A DNA stretch of 32,760 nt from Patescibacteria group bacterium (GTDB lineage Bacteria > Patescibacteriota > Minisyncoccia > UBA6257 > UBA9933): positions 12,053 through 44,812 of the forward strand of contig JASEIG010000006.1 of assembly GCA_030017615.1 (NCBI GenBank), written 5' to 3'. Shown here one piece after another: positions 23,709 through 31,370 of this stretch. Every line of letters begins with the position of its first letter. Position 1 is the first letter of the stretch. The position numbers and the translations under genes were made by a program. The notes below the pieces were generated by a model. The model did no database searches. It was given only the letters and a program-made list of their open reading frames with translations, and was not told the origin of the DNA.

Positions 23709-26700
23709 ATGGATTTCAACTCAATTAAATTAAAAGTCGCATCCCCGGAAGAAATTCTTTCTTGGTCGCGCGGAGAAGTTATTAAACCGGAAACAATCAA
23801 TTACAGGACGCAAAGACCGGAAAAAGACGGATTGTTCTCCGAGAGAATTTTTGGTCCGACAAAAGACTACGAATGCTATTGCGGAAAATACAGACGAATC
23901 CGCTATAAAGGAATTATTTGCGATAAATGTGGCGTGGAAGTTACGCACTCAAGCGTGCGAAGAGAAAGAATGGGACATATCAATTTAGCCGCTCCTGTCG
24001 CGCACATTTGGTTTTTTAGAGTTGTGCCTTCAAGAATTTCGTTATTTTTGGATGTTCCGGTGCAGAAACTGGAAAAAGTTATTTATTATGCCGCTTATAT
24101 TGTTACCGCCGTGAATGAAGAAGCCAGAAAAAGAGTTTTAAAAGAATTGGACGAAGAATATAAATCAAAGAAAAAAGATTCAAAAGAAAAAGACCTTGCC
24201 GCGCTTGAAGACAAAATGAAAGACGCAAAAAACCAACTCACTTCTTTAAAAGAAGGGTATATTTTGGGCGAAGCGGAATATTTTGAAGCGTCGCGAAAAT
24301 TCGGCGATGTTTTTGAAGCGTTAAGCGGAGCGGAAGCGGTTAAAAAATTATTGGAAAAAATTGACCTTAAAAAACTTGCCGCCGAAACCGAGAAAGAATT
24401 AGAAAATACCGGCGAAGAAGGCCGCGAGAAAAAACTTTTAATGCGCTTGCGTTTAGTTTATGCGTTTATAAGAAATAAAATGAGGCCTGAATGGCTGATT
24501 ATGACCGTATTGCCGGTTTTACCTCCCGAATTAAGACCGATAGTTCCATTAGATGGAGGACGATACGCCACCTCCGACTTAAACGATTTATACAGAAGAG
24601 TTATTAACAGAAATAACCGTCTAAAAAAACTGATTGAACTTAGAGCTCCCGAAATCATTATCACCAACGAAAAAAGAATGTTGCAGGAAGCTGTTGATGC
24701 TTTAATTGATAATTCCGCCCGAGGAGGCACGGCCGCGGTCCAGCTTTCCGCGCAAAAAAGACCGTTAAGGTCTTTAGCCGACATTCTTAAAGGAAAACAA
24801 GGACGATTCAGACAAAATCTTTTAGGAAAGAGAGTTGATTATTCGGCGCGTTCCGTCATTGTTGTCGGGCCTGAACTTCCGCTTGACATCTGCGGGCTTC
24901 CGAAAAAAATGGCTCTGGAACTTTTTAAGCCTTTTGTTATCAGTAGGATTATTCAGGATGGTTTGGCGCACACTATTAAAAACGCGGCTAAATTGATTGA
25001 ACAAGCTCCCGCCGAAATTTGGGCGATTTTAGAGGAAGTAATTAAAGATAAAAAAGTTCTGCTTAATCGCGCTCCGACTTTACACAGGCTAGGCATTCAG
25101 GCGTTTAAACCTATTTTGACCGAAAACTTGGCAATTAAAATTCCGCCTTTGGTTTGTTCTGCCTTTAACGCGGATTTTGACGGCGACCAAATGGCCGTTC
25201 ATCTTCCGCTTTCAAAAGAAGCCCAAAAAGAAGCGGAAGAACTGATGCTTGCCAGCCGGAATATCTTAAAACCGGCCACCGGAGATCCGATTACCAATCC
25301 TTCGCAGGATATGATTTTAGGTTGCTATTATTTGACTAAAATTATTGAAAACGCAAAAGGCGCAGGTTCTGTTTTCGGTTCGTTTGAAGAGACGGTTATG
25401 GCTTATGATTTTGGAATAATTGATATCAACGCTCCAATTAAAATAATTACCGGCCACAAAGAAAAATTAGAAACAAGCGTTGGGAGAATTATTTTTAACA
25501 ATACTTTGCCCAAAGATTTTGGTTTTGTTAATGAAGTTTTGACAAAGAAAAACCTTCCTAAAATAATCGCGAAAGTCATCAGTATCTATGGGATTGACGA
25601 CACTTGGAAAATTTTAGACAAAATAAAAACCGAAGGGTTCAAGTATTCCACCCTCTCGGGAATTAGTTGGGCTATGTCGGAACTTGTTGTTCCTAAAGAA
25701 AAAGCCGGTATTATTGCCGAAGCGGAAAAAGAAATCGCCGTCATAGAACAACGGTATGATGAAGGTTTGCTTACTAATCTTGAAAGAAAAGGAAAATCCA
25801 TCGGTGTTTGGGAAAAAGCCAAAGAAAAAATTGCTAAAGTGGTGCCTGCGGCGCTCAACACGGGGGAATTCAATTCTGTCCAGAATATCGTTAATTCAGG
25901 AGCTCGCGGAAGCTGGGCGCAGGCTATTCAGATGTTGGGAATGAAAGGGTTGGTGCAAAATCCGCGCGGAGATATTATTGAACTTCCCATTAAATCGTCT
26001 TATAAAGAAGGCTTAAGCGTTTTGGAATTTTTCATTAATACGCACGGTTCCAGAAAAGGTTTAACCGACACTGCGCTAAAAACCGCGTCAGCCGGATATC
26101 TTACCAGAAAGCTGGTTGATGTCGCGCAAAACGTGATTATCAGAGAGGATGACTGTAAAACTACTGAAGGAGTGGAAATTTTAAGGAAAGACGGAGAAGA
26201 ATACGGCTATTCTTTTGCGCAAAAAATTTTTGCGAGAACCGCTCTTAATGATATTAAAATCGGAAATAAAATTCTTGTGAAAGCCGGCGAAATTATCAAC
26301 CGCGAAAAAGCCAGTCTTGTCGCCGCGGAAGAAAAAATTGAATCAATATTTGCGCGCTCTCCTTTAAGATGTAAAACTTTATACGGAATTTGTTCAAAAT
26401 GTTACGGGCGCGATTTAGGCAGAGGCGGACAGATTAAATTAGGAGAAGCCGTCGGTGTTATTGCGGCGCAGTCAATCGGCGAACCCGGAACACAACTTAC
26501 TCTTAGAACATTCCATCAGGGAGGTATTGCGGGTGTTGATATTACTCATGGGTTGCCGCGCGTGGAAGAAATTTTTGAAACACGCGTTCCAAAGGGTAAA
26601 GCTATTTTGGCGGAATATGACGGAACAATTGAAAATATTGAAGAAAAAGACGGAATGAAAACAATTTATCTTAAAGTAATAAAAGGTAAAAAAGTTAAAA

Positions 26701-27254
26701 TTCTTGAGCATATTATTCCCAGAAGTATTAAAATATTTGTAAAATCCGGCAAAAAAGTTTTAAAAGGAGACCAGCTTTGCGAGGGAAGTTTGGATTTGAA
26801 GGAGTTATTTGAATATAAAGGCAAGGAAGCTGTTGAAAGATACGCTATCAATGAAATCCAGAAAATTTACATTCCTGAAGGGAATACTATCAACGATAAA
26901 CACATTGAAATTATTGTCCGCCAGATGTTTGCGAGAGTTATCGTGAAAGAATCGGGAAGTTCTAATTTTATTATCGGAGAAGTTGTTGAAAAATCAAAAT
27001 TCTTGGAAGTTAACAGGGAACTGAAAGCAAAAGGAAAAACGCCCGCGAAAGCGAAACAACTTTTATCCGGCATCACTCGCGCCGCTCTTTCAACTGAAAG
27101 CTTTTTGTCATCCGCTTCTTTCCAGGAAACTAACAGAATTTTAGTGTCCGCCGCGACCGAAGGGAAAGAAGACCACTTAAGAGGACTTAAGGAAAACGTA
27201 ATTATCGGGAAACTTATTCCCGCCGGCACCGGCTATAAAGAGAAAAAACGATAA
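23709..27254 (+). CDS. rpoC: RNA polymerase beta' subunit
   Basis: Holds the active-site magnesium and clamp. The 1181 residues include the N-terminal zinc ribbon with Cys56, Cys58, Cys71 and Cys74, the rudder/bridge region, the catalytic NADFDGDQ at 487-494, and a second zinc site formed by DDCKTTEG and [15 protein letters not shown]. The trigger-loop region includes [18 protein letters not shown], and the end has [12 protein letters not shown]. It is compact compared with E. coli RpoC (1407 residues). A charged helical stretch at about 140-230 replaces larger insertions. It follows rpoB by 94 bp. Confidence 0.98.
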   Translation: MDFNSIKLKVASPEEILSWSRGEVIKPETINYRTQRPEKDGLFSERIFGPTKDYECYCGKYRRIRYKGIICDKCGVEVTHSSVRRERMGHINLAAPVAHIWFFRVVPSRISLFLDVPVQKLEKVIYYAAYIVTAVNEEARKRVLKELDEEYKSKKKDSKEKDLAALEDKMKDAKNQLTSLKEGYILGEAEYFEASRKFGDVFEALSGAEAVKKLLEKIDLKKLAAETEKELENTGEEGREKKLLMRLRLVYAFIRNKMRPEWLIMTVLPVLPPELRPIVPLDGGRYATSDLNDLYRRVINRNNRLKKLIELRAPEIIITNEKRMLQEAVDALIDNSARGGTAAVQLSAQKRPLRSLADILKGKQGRFRQNLLGKRVDYSARSVIVVGPELPLDICGLPKKMALELFKPFVISRIIQDGLAHTIKNAAKLIEQAPAEIWAILEEVIKDKKVLLNRAPTLHRLGIQAFKPILTENLAIKIPPLVCSAFNADFDGDQMAVHLPLSKEAQKEAEELMLASRNILKPATGDPITNPSQDMILGCYYLTKIIENAKGAGSVFGSFEETVMAYDFGIIDINAPIKIITGHKEKLETSVGRIIFNNTLPKDFGFVNEVLTKKNLPKIIAKVISIYGIDDTWKILDKIKTEGFKYSTLSGISWAMSELVVPKEKAGIIAEAEKEIAVIEQRYDEGLLTNLERKGKSIGVWEKAKEKIAKVVPAALNTGEFNSVQNIVNSGARGSWAQAIQMLGMKGLVQNPRGDIIELPIKSSYKEGLSVLEFFINTHGSRKGLTDTALKTASAGYLTRKLVDVAQNVIIREDDCKTTEGVEILRKDGEEYGYSFAQKIFARTALNDIKIGNKILVKAGEIINREKASLVAAEEKIESIFARSPLRCKTLYGICSKCYGRDLGRGGQIKLGEAVGVIAAQSIGEPGTQLTLRTFHQGGIAGVDITHGLPRVEEIFETRVPKGKAILAEYDGTIENIEEKDGMKTIYLKVIKGKKVKILEHIIPRSIKIFVKSGKKVLKGDQLCEGSLDLKELFEYKGKEAVERYAINEIQKIYIPEGNTINDKHIEIIVRQMFARVIVKESGSSNFIIGEVVEKSKFLEVNRELKAKGKTPAKAKQLLSGITRAALSTESFLSSASFQETNRILVSAATEGKEDHLRGLKENVIIGKLIPAGTGYKEKKR

Positions 27255-27256
27255 AA

Positions 27257-27326
27257 ATTAATTACTCAATTACTCAATCACTTAATTGCTCAATTACCTA
27301 ATTACTTCTTCATTACCTAATTACAT
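27257..27326. repeat. ATTACTCA octamer array before rpsF
   Basis: Period-8 units ATTACTCA, ATTACTCA, ATCACTTA, ATTGCTCA, ATTACCTA and further decayed copies fill the rpoC-rpsF gap. A 14-base piece, AATTACTTCTTCAT (27300-27313), recurs exactly at 27850-27863 directly before the ssb ATG. Confidence 0.88.
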
Positions 27327-27348
27327 CGCCAAACAAATTTAAGGAATT

Positions 27349-27377
27349 TTGACTTTGTTTGAAAATTTTTATACAGT
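27349..27377 (+). promoter_or_regulatory. Promoter of the rpsF-ssb-rpsR operon
   Basis: TTGACT (27349-27354), 17 bases, TACAGT (27372-27377). The ATG at 27389 is 11 bases on, so the leader would be about four or five bases. Confidence 0.72.
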
Positions 27378-27388
27378 AAATTACACAA

Positions 27389-27835
27389 ATGACGGACAAA
27401 AACGAACAACTTAATGAAAATCTGAAAAAATACGAGATCGGGTATCTTGTTAAAGAAGAATCGGATATTGAAGAAATCAGAAAACTGCTTGAAAATTATA
27501 AGGCGGGAATAATTAATGAAGGCAGACCGAGAAAAATTCGTCTGGCCTACCCCATTAAAAAAGAAACTGTTGCTAATTTTGGATACATCCGTTTTTTTCT
27601 TGACTCCAATTTTGTCGGGGATATTGATAAGAAGCTGAAATTAAGCCAAAATGCAATCAGGTTTTTAATTCTTGATTTAACCGGCGTTAAAGAAGAAAAA
27701 CCCGAAGTTGAGAATAAAATTGAAAAACACATTCCGACGCCAAGAATTATTGAAGAACCTGTCAGAAAAACCAATAAACTTGAAATAATTGACAATGAAC
27801 AACTGGAGAAAAAACTGGAAGAAATACTAAAATAA
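27389..27835 (+). CDS. rpsF: Ribosomal protein bS6
   Basis: Small-subunit protein that pairs with bS18 on the platform. In 148 residues the S6 fold runs from KKYEIGYLVKEE to NAIRFLILDLTGVKEE (about 10-105), with RKIRLAYPIKKETVANFGYIRF in the centre. A charged C-terminal tail of about 40 residues (ENKIEKHIPTPRIIEEPVRK...) extends beyond the core. It is first in the conserved rpsF-ssb-rpsR order, with a near-leaderless start. Confidence 0.93.
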   Translation: MTDKNEQLNENLKKYEIGYLVKEESDIEEIRKLLENYKAGIINEGRPRKIRLAYPIKKETVANFGYIRFFLDSNFVGDIDKKLKLSQNAIRFLILDLTGVKEEKPEVENKIEKHIPTPRIIEEPVRKTNKLEIIDNEQLEKKLEEILK

Positions 27836-27863
27836 AAAATTAATTACCCAATTACTTCTTCAT

Positions 27864-28325
27864 ATGAATTTAAACAAAGCATTCGTTTTAGGCCGTTTAA
27901 CGGCGGACCCCATAATAAGAAGCACAACCGCCGGCCAGCAGGTCGCGAGTTTTTCAATGGCGACTAACCGTGTATGGAATGACAAAAGCGAAGGCAAACA
28001 GGAAGAAGTTGAATATCACAACATTGTTTTATGGGGAAGACAAGCGGAAATCGCCTCTCAATTTTTAGCAAAAGGAAGTTTGGCTTTGATTGAAGGAAGA
28101 CTTAAAACCAGAACTTGGCAAAATAAAGAAGGACAAAATCAAAAAGTTACCGAAATAATCTGCGAGAAATTGCAATTAGGACCAAGGTCAACGGCGCCCG
28201 GATTTAATAAAAACATTTCATCCTCCGCCGGAGCGAATGAAAACAGCCAAACTCAAGTTAAAGAAGAACTTCCGGAAATTAATTTAGATGAAGAAGATAT
28301 CAAACCGGAAGACCTGCCATTTTAA
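27864..28325 (+). CDS. ssb: Single-stranded DNA-binding protein
   Basis: Coats single-stranded DNA in replication and repair. In 153 residues the OB fold spans about 1-110 (NKAFVLGRLTADPIIR, ATNRVWNDK, VEYHNIVLWGRQAE, KGSLALIEGRLKTRTW). A linker and an acidic tip follow, ending EEDIKPEDLPF, the usual partner-binding tail. It lies between bS6 and bS18, as in most bacteria. The ATG directly follows a piece of the octamer repeat and has no Shine-Dalgarno site. Confidence 0.96.
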   Translation: MNLNKAFVLGRLTADPIIRSTTAGQQVASFSMATNRVWNDKSEGKQEEVEYHNIVLWGRQAEIASQFLAKGSLALIEGRLKTRTWQNKEGQNQKVTEIICEKLQLGPRSTAPGFNKNISSSAGANENSQTQVKEELPEINLDEEDIKPEDLPF

Positions 28326-28326
28326 T

Positions 28327-28361
28327 CTAAAACTTAAAACCTAAAAACTAAAACCTAGTTT
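28327..28361. repeat. Five heptamers filling the ssb-rpsR gap
   Basis: CTAAAAC, TTAAAAC, CTAAAAA, CTAAAAC, CTAGTTT run from one base after the ssb stop to the base before the rpsR ATG. The whole intergenic space is repeat. Confidence 0.85.
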
Positions 28362-28565
28362 ATGAAACAACAGTGTCAATTTTGTTCGCAAAACTTAAAA
28401 TCCGTTGATTATAAAGAATCCGATTTATTGAGGAGATATGTTTCCGCTCAAGGAAAAATCATTGACCCGCGCCATACCGGCGTTTGCGCCAAACATCAAA
28501 GAATGCTCGCGCGGGCAATCAAAAGAGCCCGATTTATGGCTCTACTTCCGTTCGTCAATAGATAA
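28362..28565 (+). CDS. rpsR: Ribosomal protein bS18
   Basis: Small-subunit platform protein. In 67 residues it has CQFCSQN at the N-terminus and GVCAKHQ later, a zinc-binding-type pattern. These flank the core DYKESDLLRRYVSAQGKI and end with the RNA-contact helix QRMLARAIKRARFMALLPF. In most bacteria rplI (bL9) follows; here a terminator and an orphan gene follow. Some CPR groups are reported to lack bL9. Confidence 0.95.
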   Translation: MKQQCQFCSQNLKSVDYKESDLLRRYVSAQGKIIDPRHTGVCAKHQRMLARAIKRARFMALLPFVNR

Positions 28566-28580
28566 ATTACTATGCAAATT

Positions 28581-28606
28581 AAAAAGCCTCTTAAACAGGG
28601 CTTTTT
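28581..28606 (+). terminator. Terminator of the rpsF-ssb-rpsR operon
   Basis: AAAAAGCC and GGCTTTTT pair across a 10-base loop; the 3' arm provides the T tract. It lies 15 bases after bS18 and five bases before the next -35. Confidence 0.82.
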
Positions 28607-28610
28607 AATC

Positions 28611-28638
28611 TTGACAATTTAAAAAATAATGATAACAT
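28611..28638 (+). promoter_or_regulatory. Promoter of the orphan gene at 28690
   Basis: TTGACA (28611-28616), 16 bases, TAACAT (28633-28638). The leader of about 45 bases ends with AAAGGAGG (28676-28683), six bases before the ATG. Confidence 0.7.
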
Positions 28639-28689
28639 TAAAGAAGTTTTAAATTAACATTTTAATAAGAAAAATAAAGGAGGCGGCGT

Positions 28690-29055
28690 ATGGATACTTT
28701 TGACGGCGAAGGAATAAATACTGTTCCAAAAAAAGTTTGCGTTTTTGACAGTGATGATTGTGAAAAATGCAACAGACATAGGTTTGACGCGGCTTGTTGC
28801 ACCGCGATTGCGTTTGAAATTGGCCATCGCGCCGCGGACCGTGCTAACCAAGGGGAAAACTTGGCAGAAGCGGTTCTAAAAGAAATTGATATATTTATTG
28901 AATCTTTCAAAGGAGAAAGATTCTGGGTTTATGAAAGGGGAAAATGGCATTTTGTTACTAACCACAACGATGCTGTTCAAAAAATATCCGAATTGGCTTT
29001 TAGTATGGCGACAATCCGTCGGAATTGGCGAGATTGTTACAGTTATTATAATTAA
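28690..29055 (+). CDS. Orphan cysteine-rich protein of 121 residues
   Basis: Function not recognised. The N-terminal third carries VCVFDSDDCEKCNRHRFDAACC, with Cys at about 17, 24, 27, 36 and 37 plus a His, which suggests a small metal site. The rest is helical (AFEIGHRAADRANQGENLAEAVLKE), then aromatic-rich (RFWVYERGKWHF, RRNWRDCYSYYN). No signal peptide or membrane segment is seen. It has a perfect -35, a strong Shine-Dalgarno site and its own terminator, the same architecture as the 12484 gene. It occupies the place where rplI usually lies but is not bL9. Confidence 0.78.
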   Translation: MDTFDGEGINTVPKKVCVFDSDDCEKCNRHRFDAACCTAIAFEIGHRAADRANQGENLAEAVLKEIDIFIESFKGERFWVYERGKWHFVTNHNDAVQKISELAFSMATIRRNWRDCYSYYN

Positions 29056-29070
29056 CCTTATAATAACTGT
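29039..29070 (+). repeat. Perfect 13-bp inverted repeat across a stop codon
   Basis: ACAGTTATTATAA (29039-29051) and its exact complement (29058-29070) flank a six-base loop that holds the TAA stop of the 28690 gene. A terminator hairpin follows ten bases later. Confidence 0.85.
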
Positions 29071-29079
29071 AAATATTAC

Positions 29080-29110
29080 AAAGGGACGTGGACAGCGTCC
29101 CTTTATATTT
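29080..29110 (+). terminator. Terminator of the 28690 gene
   Basis: AAAGGGACG, loop TGGACAG, CGTCCCTTT, followed by ATATTTT. It is the second of two tandem hairpins. Confidence 0.85.
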
Positions 29111-29160
29111 TCTGCGCCCTTTAAATTTTAAATTTTTTATGCAAAGATATATTATAAATC

Positions 29161-29216
29161 TGAAATCTAAAAACTAAAATAATAAGGTTTTAAGTTATAA
29201 GTTTCACGTTACAAGA
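29161..29216. repeat. Degenerate heptamers before htpX
   Basis: Eight consecutive 7-base units, from TGAAATC, TAAAAAC, TAAAATA to TTTAAGT, TATAAGT, TTCACGT, TACAAGA, ending about six bases before the htpX ATG. Confidence 0.75.
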
Positions 29217-29221
29217 TTTTT

Positions 29222-30124
29222 ATGAATTTATACAACAATAAGGATTCCAACATAAGAAAAACATGGCTTTTGTTTACGCTGTTTTTAGTTGTCGTTATCG
29301 GAATTGGCTGGACTTTCGCGCAGATTTATCGCAACCCGTCCATTTTATATTTTGCGGTTGTTTTCAGTATTTTTATGAATATAATTTCTTATTGGTATTC
29401 GGATAAAATCGTTTTAAAAATAAACAAAGCTGTGCTGGTGAAAAAAAAGAACGCGCCGGAACTTTACAATATCGCGGAAAATTTAGCTATCACCGCCGGT
29501 TTGCCGATGCCAAAAATCTATTTAATGAATGAAGACCAGCCCAACGCTTTTGCCACCGGAAGAAACGCCGAACACGCGGTTATCGCCGTAACGCAAGGAC
29601 TGCTTCGTAAATTAGACAGGTCCGAACTGGAAGGCGTTATTGCTCACGAACTTTCGCACATCGGCAACAGAGATATTTTGCTTTCAACCGTGATTGTCAT
29701 ATTAGTCGGATTCATTTCCATTATTTCCGATATGTTTATGAGATCGGCTATGTGGGGCAGTTTCAACAGCAGAGACGACGAAGATAGGGGAGGCGGATTA
29801 TCCTTTATTATAGGGCTTGTTTTGGCCATTCTGGCGCCTATTTCGGCTATGCTTATCCAACTGGCTATTTCCAGAAAACGGGAATTTTTAGCGGATTCTT
29901 TGGGCGCCCTTTTAACCCGTTATCCCGAGGGTTTGGCAAGCGCGCTGGAAAAAATTTCCGGAGATCAAACCCCTCTTTCAATTATAAACAATACCACAAA
30001 CCATCTTTGGCTAAATGACCCGATAAAAGGCAAACAAAAGAAAATCAACTGGCTGTACGGTTTGTTTCTAACTCATCCCCCGGTTGAAAACAGAATTAAA
30101 GCCTTAATGGAAATTAAAATATAA
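29222..30124 (+). CDS. htpX: HtpX-family membrane zinc metalloprotease
   Basis: Membrane protein quality-control protease. The 300 residues have two N-terminal membrane helices (about 14-32 and 40-58), the zinc motif HELSH at 142-146 (with AHELSHIGNRD), two more helices (about 152-174 and 193-215), and the third zinc ligand Glu221 in KREFLADSLGA. It ends LTHPPVENRIKAL, typical of the family. lemA, a frequent neighbour, is absent. There is no Shine-Dalgarno site; heptamers precede the ATG. Confidence 0.94.
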   Translation: MNLYNNKDSNIRKTWLLFTLFLVVVIGIGWTFAQIYRNPSILYFAVVFSIFMNIISYWYSDKIVLKINKAVLVKKKNAPELYNIAENLAITAGLPMPKIYLMNEDQPNAFATGRNAEHAVIAVTQGLLRKLDRSELEGVIAHELSHIGNRDILLSTVIVILVGFISIISDMFMRSAMWGSFNSRDDEDRGGGLSFIIGLVLAILAPISAMLIQLAISRKREFLADSLGALLTRYPEGLASALEKISGDQTPLSIINNTTNHLWLNDPIKGKQKKINWLYGLFLTHPPVENRIKALMEIKI

Positions 30125-30128
30125 GCAT

Positions 30129-30160
30129 TGTCATGACATATAACAAATGAAAACTTCATT
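30129..30160. repeat. Two short palindromes before the GGDEF gene
   Basis: TGTCATGACA (30129-30138) is a perfect 10-bp palindrome, and AATGAA-AAC-TTCATT (30146-30160) is a 6-bp hairpin ending five bases before the ATG. They could be operator-like or affect initiation; there is no further support. Confidence 0.4.
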
Positions 30161-30165
30161 TTATA

Positions 30166-30873
30166 ATGGACAAAATAAAAAAAACAAAAAAGAAAACTGT
30201 TGTAAATTGCAAAAAAACAATCAAAGAACTTGTTAAAATTTTGGCTGAATATGAGAGCGAAATAAATCGTTTGCAAGCTATGATTGATTATGATTTTTTG
30301 ACCGGCGTTTATAACAGGCACGGTTTTTCCACTGAAGCTGAAAAATTTTTAAAATCTCTCAAAAATAAAAAAAATAAGAGAAACGGCATGATTATTAAAG
30401 ATTTTCTTCTCATTTTTATTGATTTGGACAACTTCAAAAAAATTAACGATGTTTATGGGCATCAGGTGGGTGACAAAGCTCTGAAAGCGTACGCGGATGT
30501 TTTTAAAAACAGCGTTCGTACTCTTGATATTGTGGGGCGATGGGGAGGAGACGAATTTATAATCGGCGCAATTAATACAAAAGAAAAAGACGCTTATCAA
30601 ATTATTAATAAAATAAAAAAAGAACTTGCTAAAATAAAAGTTCCCGGAATTAATGAAAATGTTAAATTCGGCGCAAGTTTTGGTTATGTTTCCGCCAGAA
30701 ATAATCATAGAGTTATCACAAATCTTGGAGAGCTCGTGGAAATGGCCGACGAAGCTATGTACCAGGAAAAAATTAAAAATAAAAACAGCAAAAGCGGCGT
30801 TTTTAAAATAAAGAATATTTTTAACGCAACAATTCCAAAAATTTTTACAAAGGGCGAAAAAAATACGCTATAA
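30166..30873 (+). CDS. Soluble GGDEF-domain protein (diguanylate cyclase candidate)
   Basis: Predicted to make cyclic di-GMP from GTP. The 235 residues have a basic N-terminus, a short coiled coil (about 15-40), then a full GGDEF domain: DFLTGVYNRHGF (43-54), FIDLDNFKKINDVYGHQVGD (85-103) with the metal-binding Asp, and RWGGDEF with GGDEF at 127-131. An inhibitory-site motif RTLD is at 118-121, five residues before GGDEF, as in feedback-controlled enzymes. No sensor domain, membrane segment or EAL/PilZ partner is seen in the window. Confidence 0.9.
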   Translation: MDKIKKTKKKTVVNCKKTIKELVKILAEYESEINRLQAMIDYDFLTGVYNRHGFSTEAEKFLKSLKNKKNKRNGMIIKDFLLIFIDLDNFKKINDVYGHQVGDKALKAYADVFKNSVRTLDIVGRWGGDEFIIGAINTKEKDAYQIINKIKKELAKIKVPGINENVKFGASFGYVSARNNHRVITNLGELVEMADEAMYQEKIKNKNSKSGVFKIKNIFNATIPKIFTKGEKNTL

Positions 30874-30874
30874 T
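30869..30874 (+). promoter_or_regulatory. -10 TATAAT before the small orphan at 30885
   Basis: A perfect TATAAT, ten bases before the ATG. TTTACA (30844-30849) is a -35 candidate with a long 19-base spacer. The leader would be only a few bases. Confidence 0.5.
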
Positions 30875-30884
30875 TTTATAATTT

Positions 30885-31070
30885 ATGGAACAACCTAATT
30901 TTGATAATTTAGAGAAACAATCAACATCTCCGGAAATAAAAGAAATGTCCGATAAAGAAACGTGGATTGACGAAATTTTAAAAGAAAGCCCGATGTACGA
31001 TAAAGTTACAAAAGAAGAAAGAGACAATCTTATTAAACGGCTTTTGGGATATTTTAAACACACAAATTAA
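30885..31070 (+). CDS. Small acidic/charged protein of 61 residues
   Basis: Function not recognised. The sequence is highly charged and helical (SPEIKEMSDKETWIDEILKE, then DKVTKEERDNLIKRLLGYFK) with no cysteine or membrane segment. A perfect TATAAT close upstream and a run of coding-like codons support it as a real gene; there is no Shine-Dalgarno site. It lies 11 bp after the GGDEF gene and could be cotranscribed with it. Confidence 0.6.
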   Translation: MEQPNFDNLEKQSTSPEIKEMSDKETWIDEILKESPMYDKVTKEERDNLIKRLLGYFKHTN

Positions 31071-31084
31071 TTTGCCTTGTTTTC

Positions 31085-31197
31085 TGTTTAACTATAAGTT
31101 ACTAGTTAGTTGCTAGTTATTTGTTATTAATTATTAATTATTGTTATTTATCATTTATCATTAGTTGTTGGTCGTTGGTCATAAATCGTTAGTCATT
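31085..31197. repeat. Degenerate heptamer array abutting tRNA-Ser
   Basis: The right part reads cleanly as 7-base units: TTTATCA, TTTATCA, TTAGTTG, TTGGTCG, TTGGTCA, TAAATCG, TTAGTCA (31147-31195). The left part is older and more decayed. The array ends about one base before the mature tRNA. Its GACCAAC/GACTAAC complement matches the insertion in the SDR gene. Confidence 0.82.
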
Positions 31198-31198
31198 G

Positions 31199-31289
31199 GG
31201 AAGGGTCGCATAGTTGGTCTAGTGCGCTCGCTTGGAAAGCGAGTAGAGGGTAAAACCTCTCGCGGGTTCGAATCCCGCCCCTTCCGCCA
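31199..31289 (+). tRNA. tRNA-Ser(GGA)
   Basis: The acceptor stem GGAAGGG (31199-31205) pairs with CCCTTCC (31279-31285), followed by discriminator G and an encoded CCA (31287-31289). The anticodon stem CTCGC/GCGAG (31227-31231, 31239-31243) encloses loop TTGGAAA with anticodon GGA at 31234-31236, reading UCC and UCU serine codons. A long variable arm (AGAGG...CCTCT) marks a class II tRNA. The T arm is CGGG-TTCGAAT-CCCG. The recombinase gene ends 52 bp downstream on the other strand. Confidence 0.96.
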
Positions 31290-31330
31290 GTTGGAAAAAG
31301 AAAGGTTTGGCTCGCCCTCTGCGAGGGCTC

Positions 31331-31370
31331 GCCAGCCGATTTTAGGCGCAAAATTGAATTTTTTGTCTTT
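31331..31370. repeat. Left copy of a 40-bp inverted repeat flanking the recombinase
   Basis: Matches the complement of 32721-32760 at 38 of 40 positions. It covers the last codons and stop of the recombinase frame and extends a few bases beyond. The similarity stops sharply at 31371. Confidence 0.9.

Noticed and set aside
28886-29131. Frame of 81 residues overlapping the 28690 gene
   Set aside because: It runs through the terminator hairpins in another frame and has no start signal.
31179-31341. A minus-strand protein running through tRNA-Ser (RKGRDSNPREVLPS...)
   Set aside because: Below 31342 this is antisense translation of the tRNA gene, a known source of false proteins. Only the part upstream of about 31341 is used, as evidence of a recombinase frameshift.
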